A stretch of DNA of 12,499 bases from Baffinella frigidus (lineage: Eukaryota > Cryptophyceae > Cryptomonadales > Baffinellaceae). The position numbers and the translations under genes are program-made. The DNA is taken from assembly GCA_026770585.1 (NCBI GenBank), contig MU646356.1:1000789-1013287 (forward strand), given 5' to 3'. The notes beneath the pieces are model-generated. The model did not search any database. It worked only from the letters and a program-made list of their open reading frames with translations, and was not told the origin of the DNA. How positions within the stretch are numbered: the first letter of the stretch is position 1; every line of letters starts with the position of its first letter. This document shows positions 1 to 10,100 of the stretch, one piece after another.

Positions 1-22
1 GGGGGGGGGGGGGGGGGGGGGG
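1..22. repeat. Poly-G run at window edge
   Basis: Twenty-two consecutive G bases open the window. Such a homopolymer at an end is commonly an assembly or sequencing artefact. It lies beyond the last interpretable codons of the minus-strand frame and carries no other signal. Confidence 0.9.
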
Positions 23-434
23 TTACTTGTCCAAACACGCGCCGAGCCAGAGGGCGAGGTGGGAAGACATGTACTTTACACCGCCGGCCTCCACCAGCAA
101 CTACCCGCAGCTTATCCAGGGGTTTGAAAAAAATCGGATCCTGGTACAAATCCAAGAAATCTCTTGACTTCACGCCCCGGTCTCCCGTCAGCAATGCGTA
201 GGTCCCTAGGACCTTCCTACTGTAGGGTCCTAGGAATAAATTAAATTCATTTATAAATTTCCAAACCCTTGCAACGATCCGGGAAAAGCTGCAACGGGTT
301 GCTGGTGGCTGTGTCGGCGTGTGCCTAGGCATGAACCATCTGCCCAGCTGCATGGCGAGCGACTGTTTCAAGAGAGGAAATTTCCAGGAGGAGCTGGTTG
401 CAAGAAGGGAGATTTTCAGGGAAATGGGAGGGAC
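23..434 (-). other. Open frame continuing from membrane-protein exon 3
   Basis: Read on the minus strand in the frame of exon 3, there is no stop from 434 to the poly-G run (about 137 further codons), although the composition becomes more AT-rich. It contains protein-like stretches such as RDFLDLYQDPIFFKPLDKLR. A candidate acceptor (TTGAAACAG) at about 362 would keep phase 0, so this could be read-through, a retained intron or a further exon. The near-palindromic GGTCCCTAGGACC (201-213) lies inside it. No family recognised. Confidence 0.3.
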
Positions 435-583
435 CTGCTCGAAGGAGTCGGTGTGCTTGTCCATGCGCGTCGTGGTGACGATGGTGAAGGGGAGGAGCAG
501 CAGGCACGCGAGGATCGCCACGATCATCAGGAGGATCCCGATCCACGACGGCACCGCCGTCGTCACTTGCCCGGGCGCGCTCG
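435..583 (-). CDS. Membrane protein exon 3 (TM helix 2)
   Basis: 149 nt: two bases completing the split codon plus 49 codons. It encodes an APGQVTTAVPS loop, a second hydrophobic helix (WIGILLMIVAILACLLLLPF) and the tail TIVTTTRMDKHTDSFEQ. The proposed donor is CAG|GTCCCT, which is weak. The same frame continues without a stop to the window edge, so the exon may be longer than drawn. Confidence 0.5.
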
Positions 584-1161
584 CTGCCGCCGCGCGTTCA
601 GCGAGGGCGTTCCAGGGCCTGGCAGAGCCGAATGCAGAAGCAGTGCAGATGCTCGCTGTTGCTCCGCCGCTGGATCATGGCTAGTCCGGAAATCATGGCT
701 GCAACATGCTCCTCGCTGCGGGTTTGTTTTGAAAGTGGATTGGTGGATTGGTGGCTGCACCTGGTGAGGCCGAGACTGCGAGACAGTAGACGGCGGGGAT
801 GAAGAGCAGCATGGAGAAGAAGAACCATGCCAGCGTCCACTTCAACGAGCTGCGGTAGGGGTTGGGTTAGTTTGCGATTTGTAGCCCAGAATTGGACGGG
901 GGTTGTGATACCCTGGCCCCGCGAATTGGACCTGGGTTGTGATATCCTGGCGGCGGAGGCGGGGCACCACCGCCGCGTCACGATTCTGGCGCGTGGTGGT
1001 TTAGAAGAGAACGCCACCATCGTCTCCCCCCATCTTCCGCAGATGCGATGAGAGCTAACTGTTAGAAGGGGGGTTCAAGCTGGGCGGGGGTCCGCGATGC
1101 TGGACGCGAACCTGTTCCTGATGACGATCTCAGTGTCCGACACCTGCTCGAGCACCGCCAT
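435..1161 (-). CDS. Small multi-pass membrane protein, 5' part (3 exons)
   Basis: Model on the minus strand: 1161-1112, 849-761, 583-435, with exon phases that fit exactly (intron phases 2 and 1). The joined product is 96 residues so far: a short hydrophilic N-terminus (MAVLEQVSDTEIVIRN), a first transmembrane helix (about residues 21-41, WTLAWFFFSMLLFIPAVYC), a short Ala/Ser/Pro loop, a second helix (about 60-83, WIGILLMIVAILACLLLLPF), then a basic/acidic tail. The start ATG sits in a strong context (ACCATGG). I do not recognise the family. It diverges from the large plus-strand gene. Splice sites: GTTCGC/CGCAG and GTGCAG/GGCAG. The acceptor of exon 3 is the least certain; other AGs nearby would change the loop. 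The 3' end is unresolved. Confidence 0.6.
761..849 (-). CDS. Membrane protein exon 2 (TM helix 1)
   Basis: 89 nt: one base completing a split codon, 29 codons, one base left over. It encodes SSLKWTLAWFFFSMLLFIPA followed by VYCLAVSASP, an unmistakable transmembrane helix preceded by Lys. The acceptor is very good (pyrimidine-rich tract with CTAAC, ending CCGCAG). The donor is CAG|GTGCAG. Confidence 0.65.
889..950. repeat. 34-bp tandem duplication in membrane-gene intron 1
   Basis: Two copies of a unit beginning GAATTGGAC and containing TTGTGATA-CCTGG start at 889 and 923. They differ at only a few positions. They lie between exons 1 and 2 of the minus-strand gene and show that local tandem duplication is not limited to the large gene. 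Confidence 0.8.
1112..1161 (-). CDS. Membrane protein exon 1 (start)
   Basis: Starts with ATG at 1161 (minus strand) in the context ACCATGG and encodes 16 codons plus 2 nt. It ends AAC AG before donor GTTCGC. The leftover AG joins the first base of exon 2 to give a Ser codon. Reading on past the donor meets a TGA soon after, which supports splicing here. The peptide is hydrophilic and would precede the first membrane helix. Confidence 0.55.
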
Positions 1162-1962
1162 GGTGCGTCACCACCCAGAATAGCCGGCTCCTACCCCAGC
1201 TCTCCTTGGTCTCAGCCAACTGCCCCCCAAAATGCATCAAATCGCCCTCTTCGACATTTTTTGTAAAGTGGTTTAAAACGACTTTAAAACTCCCAAAAGG
1301 TGCCGGGAAGGCACTTGTAGCCGTATATTGTTTTTGTCAGCGTCGCAACCGCTGACGTCCAGCTAAGTTCCAACCTCGATATTATCCACTTGGGAGATCT
1401 TGAGGAGAGGAGGATTCAGGAGCGGAAAGGGGACTGGTCACAACCGTGAGTGGGCAGACGGAGCCGCCCCAGGTCGCCTACAGCCGGTAGGGTAGTTATG
1501 TCTTGCGCATGACACGACGGGCCTCGCAGGATCTTGGTTTTGTTGCTGCGAATGAAGGGCCAGGCTGGATCCTGGCCAACTATCACAGAATATACATCTT
1601 CTCCTCCGGACCAGCCCACAAGTCGAGCTGCTCGAGCTGAGAGAACGTGCTGCACAGAGGAAGCGGTTTCGGGGCGCAGTGAGCTCGAGCCAGCATCTTT
1701 CGCTATAGCGATGCTGGAGCGTAAACAGAGAAAGCTTGCACTGTTATGGTCCCCGAGGAGAAGCCAAAAAGGGTCCCCTGCCTGTGCGACTGATCTACCG
1801 AAAAAGCACTTCGCTCTATCAGAGACGCTGAGAAAGCACCTCGCTCCATCACAGGAAGACCCTGCCTGTCGACCTGTCCCGGACCACGAAAGCCGAAATC
1901 GCTGACGAAGCCTTCCGACCCCTCCTCCAGATTTGGCCGTCTTGCCATTCGGGTGAGGCAAG
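1162..1962. promoter_or_regulatory. Divergent intergenic region, probable bidirectional promoter
   Basis: About 800 bp separate the two divergent start codons (minus ATG at 1161, plus ATG at 1963). I find no convincing coding exon here. The stretch 1255-1335 is AT-rich, with two TTTAAAAC motifs and GTATATTG, followed by a CRE-like GACGTC at about 1354. Around 1799-1854 a 25-bp segment (containing AAAGCAC.TCGCTC.ATCA) occurs twice. Promoter function is inferred only from position. A 5' UTR or noncoding exons may be included. Confidence 0.3.
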
Positions 1963-2130
1963 ATGAGCTTCGACCTGGGACCAATGGTGCCGCGGCAGCT
2001 CCTCGACGACGCGAACCAGGGCATGGAGCGCCTGAAGCGCAAGATGGACGAGGCGAACGCGCGGAACACGCGCGAGCTGGAGGACGCTTTGCGGACTATG
2101 CAGTACCAGATCCGGACGCTGCAATCGCAG
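1963..2130 (+). CDS. PDZ gene exon 1 (start)
   Basis: 56 codons from ATG 1963; an in-frame TGA lies 9 nt upstream. The peptide opens MSFDLGPMVPRQLLDDANQG and turns into charged helix ending TMQYQIRTLQSQ. Phase 0 donor CAG|GTGTGC. The last 51 nt are copied at 2334-2384 inside intron 1. Confidence 0.8.
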
Positions 2131-4074
2131 GTGTGCACCATCGCCCGCACCCGCCACATTCGCTTTACACACCCGGGAACACGGTCTACTGATTCAGCCC
2201 CGAGGGTGTAGGGTGCAGGGTGTAGGGTGCAGGGTTTAGGGTGTAGGGTGTAGGGTGTAGTGTAGGGTGTAGGGTATAGGGTGTTGGGTGACACCCAACA
2301 CCCTACACCCAATGGGTGTAGGGTGTAGAAATGGAGGACGCTTTGCGGAGCATGCAGTACCAGATCCGCACGCTGCAATCGCAGGCATCCCACCCCCCAC
2401 CCTAGCGTGCAGCGGTCGTGTTTGTTACCTCAATAAACCTCGCCTTCCCCCCCAGGCACGGCCAACGCCCGCTTCCTCCTTCCACAGATGTACTGGCAAC
2501 CTGGTCTCCGCCAACTGTCTCATCCAACAGTCACATCGTAAGTTTTTCGCGATCATATAAAACAGGGGAACGGGGAGTTTCCTCTTAATCCTTTTCATCA
2601 ATTCTTTTCTGGGAGCAGGCGCGGACCGCGGAGGAGCAGCTGACGCGGAGCATGGAGCGCGAGCGCGACATGCGGGAGGCGCTCGCAAACCAGGACATCA
2701 GCGCGGTCATCGGTTCCCTGCGCGACGAGAACCTCGAGCTGACCAAGGAGAACGCGCGGCTGCGCGCGGAGGCGGGCGAGCGCGCGGCGAGCAGCGAGGC
2801 GCTGCGCGCGGGCGAGAAGGAGGAGCAGCGGCTCCGCGCGTACGTCGCAGATCTGGAAGAGCGGCTCGCGCAGAGCAACACTGAGTCGCAGGGACTCGCG
2901 GGGGCGGTGTTTGAGGCGTCGAGACTCGCGGAGCTGAAGGTGACGTTGGAGGTTAACGCGGGGAAGCTGCAGCGCGAGATCGAGACCGAGGTGCGTAAAG
3001 TTGACTGGACCGCGCGGCGTTTGTACCGGGACGCCCCCTGTCTCGTCCGTGCTTCCTACCACGAATCCTTGGGATTAGTCAACTGCATCCACCAACCCTC
3101 ACGGGCTGAGCAAATCGACGATTTTCAATTTTTGATTTCAAGGCAAAATGGCTCCACGGACGCCGGAATCCGGCGGCCTCCAAGGGAAATACGTGACCTC
3201 AAATTCGACGATTTGCTCAGGGTGTGAGGGTTGGTGGATCGTGGCAGGTGCGGCAGCGGCAGCGGATCGACATCGAGAAGCGGGAGCTCTATTGTTTCAT
3301 AGGAGAAATCATGGGAGAAATCACTATGGCATAGGTAATTTTACTTGTAAATCCTAATTAAATCACATACCCCCAAACAATCCTGGGTGGTGGCAGGTGC
3401 GCGAGCGGCGACAGATCGAGATCGAGAAGCGGGAGCTACTCGCGGAGGGGCAGCAGTTGGAGCAGTTGACTGAACCGGACAGCGTTTGTACCAGGACGCC
3501 CCATGTCACGTCCACGCTTCCTACCAGGAATCCATCTGATTAGTCAACTGCAGGTGCGCGAGCGGCGGCGCATCGAGATCGAGAAGCGGGAGCTCCATTG
3601 TTTCATAGGAGAAATCATAGGAGAAATTACTATGGCATAAGTAATTTTACTTATGAATCCTAATTGAATCAACAATCCTGGGTGGTGGCAGGTGCGCGAG
3701 CGGCGGCGGATCGAGATCGAGAAGCGGGAGCTGCTTGCGGAGGGGCAGCAGTTGGAGGAGTCGCTTGCGCAGACGCGCGGGATGCTTGCTGCCGCCGACC
3801 TCGAGGCTAGGGCCCAGGTGTGTGAGAGAGGGAGAGAGAGTGCGTGTGTGCGTGTGTGTGTGTGAGAGAGACGGAGACAGAGACAGAGACAGAGACAGAG
3901 AGAGCTGCTCGCGGAGGGGCAGCAGTTGGAGGTGTCGCTCGCGCAGACGCGCGGGATGCTTGCTGCCGCTGATATTGAAGCCAGGGCCCAGGTATGTGTG
4001 TGAGTGTGTGTGTGAGAGAGAGATAGAGTGTGTGTGCGTGTGTGTGAGTGTGTGAGTGTGTGAGAGAGAGAGAT

Positions 4075-4116
<42 letters not shown>

Positions 4117-7100
4117 GCGCAGGATGGTGGCTACTGCCGATCTCGAGGCTAGGGCCCAGGCGACGATGCGGCTCCCGCGCCTGGATCTAACTACCGGCTG
4201 TACCTACATAGCGGTTTCTCTGCTACGATCTCGAGGCTAGGGTCCAGGTTCCCCCCGTACGCCAGGACGTACTACTGTGTGCTTGCTTTTGTGTGTGGCG
4301 AGCGTGGTAGAGAGCCGGCCGGATGATCGTGAGGCCAGTGCCCATGGGTCGATGCCTACTTCTGACTCAGTTTTATTATGGCTTTTCCTTAGAGGTATTT
4401 ACAGAAGGAATCCAGTACAAAAGGGCAAATAGAACGCCTTTAGGACGAGCCATAATAAAACCCAGGCAGAGCTAGGGTGCGGCTCCCCTGCCTGGAACTA
4501 GAGGAAGTTCTTCCTGTGACTAATTATCAGTTACTCTGCTACATATCCCGCCCGGGTTAGTCACCCTTCCAGAGCAAACCCTTCCCGGTCGCGTCGACAC
4601 TTATGTGCCGGGCGTGCTGTGCGGCGGCGGCGGCTTGCGAGCGATCAATCAAAATGCAATTTTCGGCGCGTGCGTGTGAGCGATCAATAAACACGCCATT
4701 TTCGACGCCAGGCGGACAGGCGGGGCGAGAGCGACCGCAACGTCACAGAGGCGAAGCGCCGCTTGGAAGAGCGCGACGCCGAGGCTCTCCACCTCGTCAA
4801 GACGGTGCGCTCCGGATTCCGTCCGCTTTGTACCAGGACTAATAGAAAGACGCAGTCATGTGAAGCGCGACGATGACCTGCACCTCAAATCGAGCTCGAC
4901 GCCGAGGCGCTTCACCTCGTCAAGACGGTGCGCCCCGGACAGAAAGATAGTCGCATCCACCAGCGAGGGTTGACTAACTTAGTCACACAGTTCGGGTTGA
5001 CTAGCTTAGTCGCACAAGACGGTGCGCTCCACGCGACGATGGCTTGCACCTCAAATCGACTGTGGACTAAGTCCATCAGTACTCATCCGAGGACAGATTC
5101 CGTCCGCGGTGTACCCGGTATAATAGAAGGACACAGTCGGTTTCAGGTGCGGGGTATCGTCGCGTGGCCCTGGACAGAAACAGAGTCGCATCCACGAACG
5201 AGGGTTGGCTGACCACACAGCGGGCTACGAAGGGATTTCGTGAATATCCCAAAATGGATCATCCACAGGACCCTACGGCAGATATAGGGACATAGGGTAG
5301 GACATCCGTAGGGACATAGGATTGTTCATAGGGATATCCTCACCGATTCTCTCTCAGAATCGGCCAGAAGAACCCGTCCCGTCCTGCCGCCAGTACTGAC
5401 ACGTCCTGATCCCGTCCTATCCCCATGACAGGTGGAGGCGCGCGAGGAGCAGCTGGCCGCCTCGCAGCACGAGCTGGGCGACGCGCGCGACCGCGTGCGG
5501 GAGCTGGAGCACGCCATGACGCGCAAGGAGAGCCTGGTCGCGGAGATGAGCGAGGGGCTGCGCCGCGCGGAGGACGAGGCGAGCTCGGAGGCTGAGATGC
5601 TCGCGTCCCACGTCGAGGAGTCTCAGGTGCGACTAATCTTTGTAATATTTTGTGGTTCTAATCATGTCCTGTTTAGTTACCGCCTTGCATTAGCCCATCT
5701 GGGACTCCCCGACGTGTTACCACGTCGAGTTTCATCTGCCTCTAACCGTTAGTTAGCCTTAACCGTCAGTTGACAGTGATTGGTACGGGGGGCAGGATCG
5801 GATCTCAGCCAGATGAGTATTTCGGCAAAATACCATTTCAAAAGTGTTTTCAACGTGGGCACGATCGGATTGCAGCGCTGCTGGCAGAGCTGCGTAGAAC
5901 CGAGGCGGGCGGGAGGAGCGTTCGGCGGTGCAGATATTCAGGCACCGCCCCGGTTGAACATATATATTAACAGTAGTACGGGGGGCTGCGAACAGGACCG
6001 GATTTCGGCGTTGCTGGCAGAGCTGCAGAGGACCGAGGCGGACGGGAGGAGCGTGCGCGAGCAGATGCGCGCCGAGCTTCGCCGCGCTGAGGTCTGCAAT
6101 TGGTTCAATGCTCTTTCGGTATTTTGTCTCTGGTAGCATCTTTCAACCAAAATGGCTCCAGAAGGTCCCACCGGGGAGCACCTTGAGCTCCACCGAGCTC
6201 CGCCGCGCTGAGGTCCGTGCTAGGAAGTGCGAGACAGAGATATATTGTACGGACACGAGAGAGATTTCTCGTACGGACACGAGAGGTAAAGCCGAAAGGA
6301 CTCATCGGTGAGTACCCAAATATGCGCCGAGCTCCGCCGCGCTGTGAAAATTCTTGTGGGTGTGGCCTATATATGTTAGATGGACGGCTTATTTGGACGT
6401 GACGGTAGTAACTTTTTGTACTGGCTTGTACCTTTTTGTACCGCCTTGTTACAGCCCGGTACTACTTTCGGGACGTGACGCGCTGAGGTCCGTGTGCCTG
6501 TTCACTGCTAGCCAGGAGTTTTTGCTCAAAAGTCAACTCCCCTTGAAACTGTCCACTTTAGAATGAGGTCTGTGCTGCGAGCACGAGAGAAACACGTTTT
6601 TTGTACGAGCACCTATGCGAAGGGTAGCTTTGGAGCGTGGGTGTCTCGTACAGCGGCGCTGATTCGAGCAGTCTCCTTCTGCGATCTCATATCGAACCAC
6701 TTATAATTCATAAACTTGGTTCAATGAAATTTACTACACAGAACGATCATGACATCCGCAAGCTTTCAGGCCTTGCGTGCGCGCACGAGATTTATGATAC
6801 GGGGGAGAAAAACGGTTCGTTGGTGGGGATACGACGGTAGGCGCATCGCCGGTAGGCGCGTCGCCGACGGTGGACGCATCACATGGCGGTAGGCGTATCC
6901 GGTGCTGACAGATGGATGTTATTGCTGACAGATACATCACATCCGTGCTGACAGAGGGTGTGGGGCGCAGGGGGGGGCTTATCCGGGCCTGACAGAAGGT
7001 GGGGGGCACAAGATGTGCTGGAGGCCTAAACCCTAAACCCTGCACCAGGGGGAGGTGGACGTGCTGCGCGCGACGCTGCGCGTTGGTGTGCGTGGGAGAA

Positions 7101-10100
7101 AAACGATTTGTTGGTGGGGGTACGACGGTAGGCGCATGGCGGGCGGCGTATCTGGTGCTGAGAGACGGAGGTTGTGCCAGACGGATGGTGTTGCTGACAG
7201 ATGCTGTGTGTGTGGGGTATGGGGCGCATACCCGCAGGCGTATCCGGTGCTGACAGATGGCGGGTGTGGGGACCCCCCTATCCGTCGGTTAGAAACGCTA
7301 TCTGTCGGTCAACGGGGGCACTAGAACCGCGTGACCACCTCGTGACTCCCTTCCCCTACACCAGGGTGAGGCGGACGTGCTGCGCGCGACGCTGCGCGAG
7401 TCCCGCGAGGCGCAGGAGGCGCTCCTGTCGGAGCAGAGCGCCCAGCTCACGCACGAGATGCAGTCGCGCTCACGCGAGCAAGAGGACGCGGGGAGGAGGG
7501 AGGAGGAGCTTGCGAAGCGGGTTAAGGCTCTCGAGCAGGTCCGTGTGAAAAATGGGTACACCCTGCTTGGTAGGGTGGCAGGCCCGCATCAGGAAAGGCC
7601 TGGTGATTTGCCAACTATGTTCAGTCAACCGGCGTGACGCCACTGTGCTAAAAATACCACCAACGTTGTTGCAGCGCAGAAACACCCGCTGCGCCGCACA
7701 ACCCACACCACACACCTCAAACCCCAAACCCCTCAACCCCACACCTTCCACGGTTTCACTAGGCCCGACACCCGACATCCCACCCCCTCGCAACTTCTGA
7801 TGATAGCGCGGGGATTGCAGGAGCTTCGAGAGCTGGACAGGGCGTATGTCCCGGAGACGCAGCTGCGCGCGATGCAGGAGGAGGGGAAGCGCTCCCGCGA
7901 GGAGCTCACTGCCCGCCTCGATAGGTGCCAGAGAGAGAGAGAGCGAGAGACAGAGAGAGAGACAGAGAGAGAGAGAGCGAGAGACAGAGAGAGAGACAGA
8001 GAGAGAGAGAGCGAGAGACAGAGAGAGAGACAGAGAGAGAGAGAGAGACTCGACAGGTCCATCTCCTCTTCGAAATTGTGTTCAAAATTACTCCTACAAC
8101 CACTTCTACTTGGGCAATTATGTGCAGAAAGCCCACGCTAGCGGTGCACGTATTTGGACGTGGCTCGGTACAAAATGTTCAATGCTTGACTACTTGACTC
8201 TTTGAAACACCCAACCTTGCTTTTAAAACACTTTTTGGAAAGCTCAATCTGCCTCTCACTCCCTGACCCCTGAACCGCTCGGGCAAGGATGGGAGTAGGA
8301 GGACTTGCCGGGGGGGGGGGATGTGAGGAACCCCAGACCGTGTTCCATACTCACTTGTCCATAACCCCTGATCCATCAACTGTATTACACCATCCCTAAT
8401 CCACAATCGCGGGGCAGGCTGACAGCGGACGGGCAGCGATCGAAGGACGTGGCCGCGGCGACGATGGCGCGGATGGAGGAGGATCTGGCGGGGGGGCGCG
8501 AGCGCGAGGAGCGGAGGGAGGCCAAGATCGCTGAACTCGAGGCTCAGGTCCTCCTCTCCTCATCAAACTCTCTCCTAACAACACCGTCCTACTCGGCACC
8601 TTAACCCACGGGAGTTGGCCGCTCTGGTGTGGGAGCATGTTCGCTTTGGCAGCTGTGTACTCGATAGTAAATATCTGGGTCTCTCGGGGCTTGACAGTAA
8701 ATGTCGGAGTCCTCCGGGGCTTGCAAGTAAATGTTTTGTTCTCCCGGGGTTGGCAGGTGTACGAAGCGGAGCGGGTGTCGGAGAGCGAGCAGCGCCAGCG
8801 CGTCCACGCGCAAGTGAACCCTAAACCCTAAACACAAAACACAAAGTAAACCCCACACCCTAAACACCAACACAAAACCCTAAACCCCAAACCCCAAACC
8901 CCAAACCCCAAACCCCAAACCCCAAACCCCAAACCCCAAACCCGAACCCCTACCTAAACACCAAACCCCTCTCCTAAACCCTCAACCCTCCCCTACACCC
9001 TCAACAGGATCAAGTGCACGCGCTGACCGGCGAGAGCCACGGGGCCAGGGCCCCGTGGCTCTAAACCTAACCCCCAAACTCTAAACCCTAAACCCTAAAC
9101 CCTAAACCCTAAACCCTAAACCCTAAACCCTAAACCCTAAACCCTAAACCCTAAACCCTAAGCCTTGAACCCTAAACTCTAAACCCAAACCCCAAACCCC
9201 AAAACCCTAAACCCCACACCCTACACCCTACACCCCACACCCCACACCCTGAACCCTAAACCCAGGACCCTCAACCCTAAACCCTCCCCTGCACCCTCAA
9301 CAGGAGCAAGTGCGCGCGCTGACCGGCGAGAGCCACGGGGCGCTGGAGCGTGGCGCTGTCCAGCCCTCCCGCATGGCCGAGGCTGCGCTCGAGATGCTCA
9401 ACCGATGCGCTGACAACGCCGAGAAGGCCACAGGTCGGCCCTCATACCGAAACGGTAGATCAATTATTTGGTACCGGAGTCATGTGTGGTACCAGGGTTT
9501 GGTACCAGAGTCGCGTCCGAATTAGTCCTATTTCGCGTCCGAATTAGTCCTATTTGTTGTTGGGTTTCGGCGTGGCGCGGTGCAGCCTTCCCGGATGGCC
9601 GAGACCGTGCTCGAGATGCTCAATCGTTGCGCAGATAACGCCGAGAAGGCCACAGGTCAACCCTCATACATGAAGCCGACGTTGAAGGAAGACTTATTCG
9701 GACGCGATCTGGTACAAAATGTACAATAGATGGCTTTCCAACCTATCTAAATCAATTATTGTATTTTATGTGTGCCAGAGTCACGTCCAAATGCGTCCTC
9801 CGTCAACGTTGGCTTTCGGCAATCGAGCCAAAACAGGAGAAAATCCTAACACCGTCAAAATCCGGCAGCGAAAGTGTACGCCGACGCGGCGATGCTCGCG
9901 GGGGACAGCAACGGCGGCACGCAGCAGCGCACAGCTGTCGGCATCGTGCTCTCGGACAAGATTGTGGACATGACCGTCCCCGGTACACACTCCCCGCGCC
10001 CGTGATGATGGTTGGATGTTTCTGCAAGTGCAGAGTTTTTTTATCTGTTTCAAAGTTTTTTTATCTCTTTCAAAGTTCACAAGACGTCGGTGACACTCTC

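Larger units (their letters stand above)
2131..2618 (+). other. Intron 1
   Basis: 488 nt, GT-AG, phase 0. It contains G-rich 7-bp repeats (TGTAGGG), a long palindrome, a copy of the end of exon 1, then a more ordinary AT-richer stretch ending in the acceptor GGGAGCAG. Confidence 0.7.

Noticed and set aside
319-767. Overlapping plus-strand frames of 121 and 148 codons
   Set aside because: They are shadows of the minus-strand membrane-protein exons; composition is His/Arg/Gly-rich without domain logic.
1534-1905. Plus-strand frame of 123 codons upstream of exon 1
   Set aside because: No periodicity, domain or splice link to exon 1; the frame covers a short tandem duplication. Kept as intergenic.
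1416-2393. Long minus-strand frame of 325 codons
   Set aside because: It runs through the TGTAGGG array (Tyr-Thr-Leu-His-Pro repeats) and antisense to exon 1; no coherent protein features.
2598-3062. Minus-strand frames opposite exon 2
   Set aside because: Antisense to a GC-rich coiled-coil exon; such frames stay open because of codon bias.
7733-8205. Ser/Leu-rich and Arg/Glu-rich frames over the GA repeat
   Set aside because: All frames of the GA microsatellite are open; only the frame of exon 8 is considered, as a possible extension.
9063-9303. Chromosome end (telomere)
   Set aside because: The CCCTAAA array is followed by in-phase exons of the same gene, so it is interstitial.
8814-9303. 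CRISPR array
   Set aside because: Units are contiguous 7-bp repeats with no unique spacers, in an intron of a eukaryotic gene.
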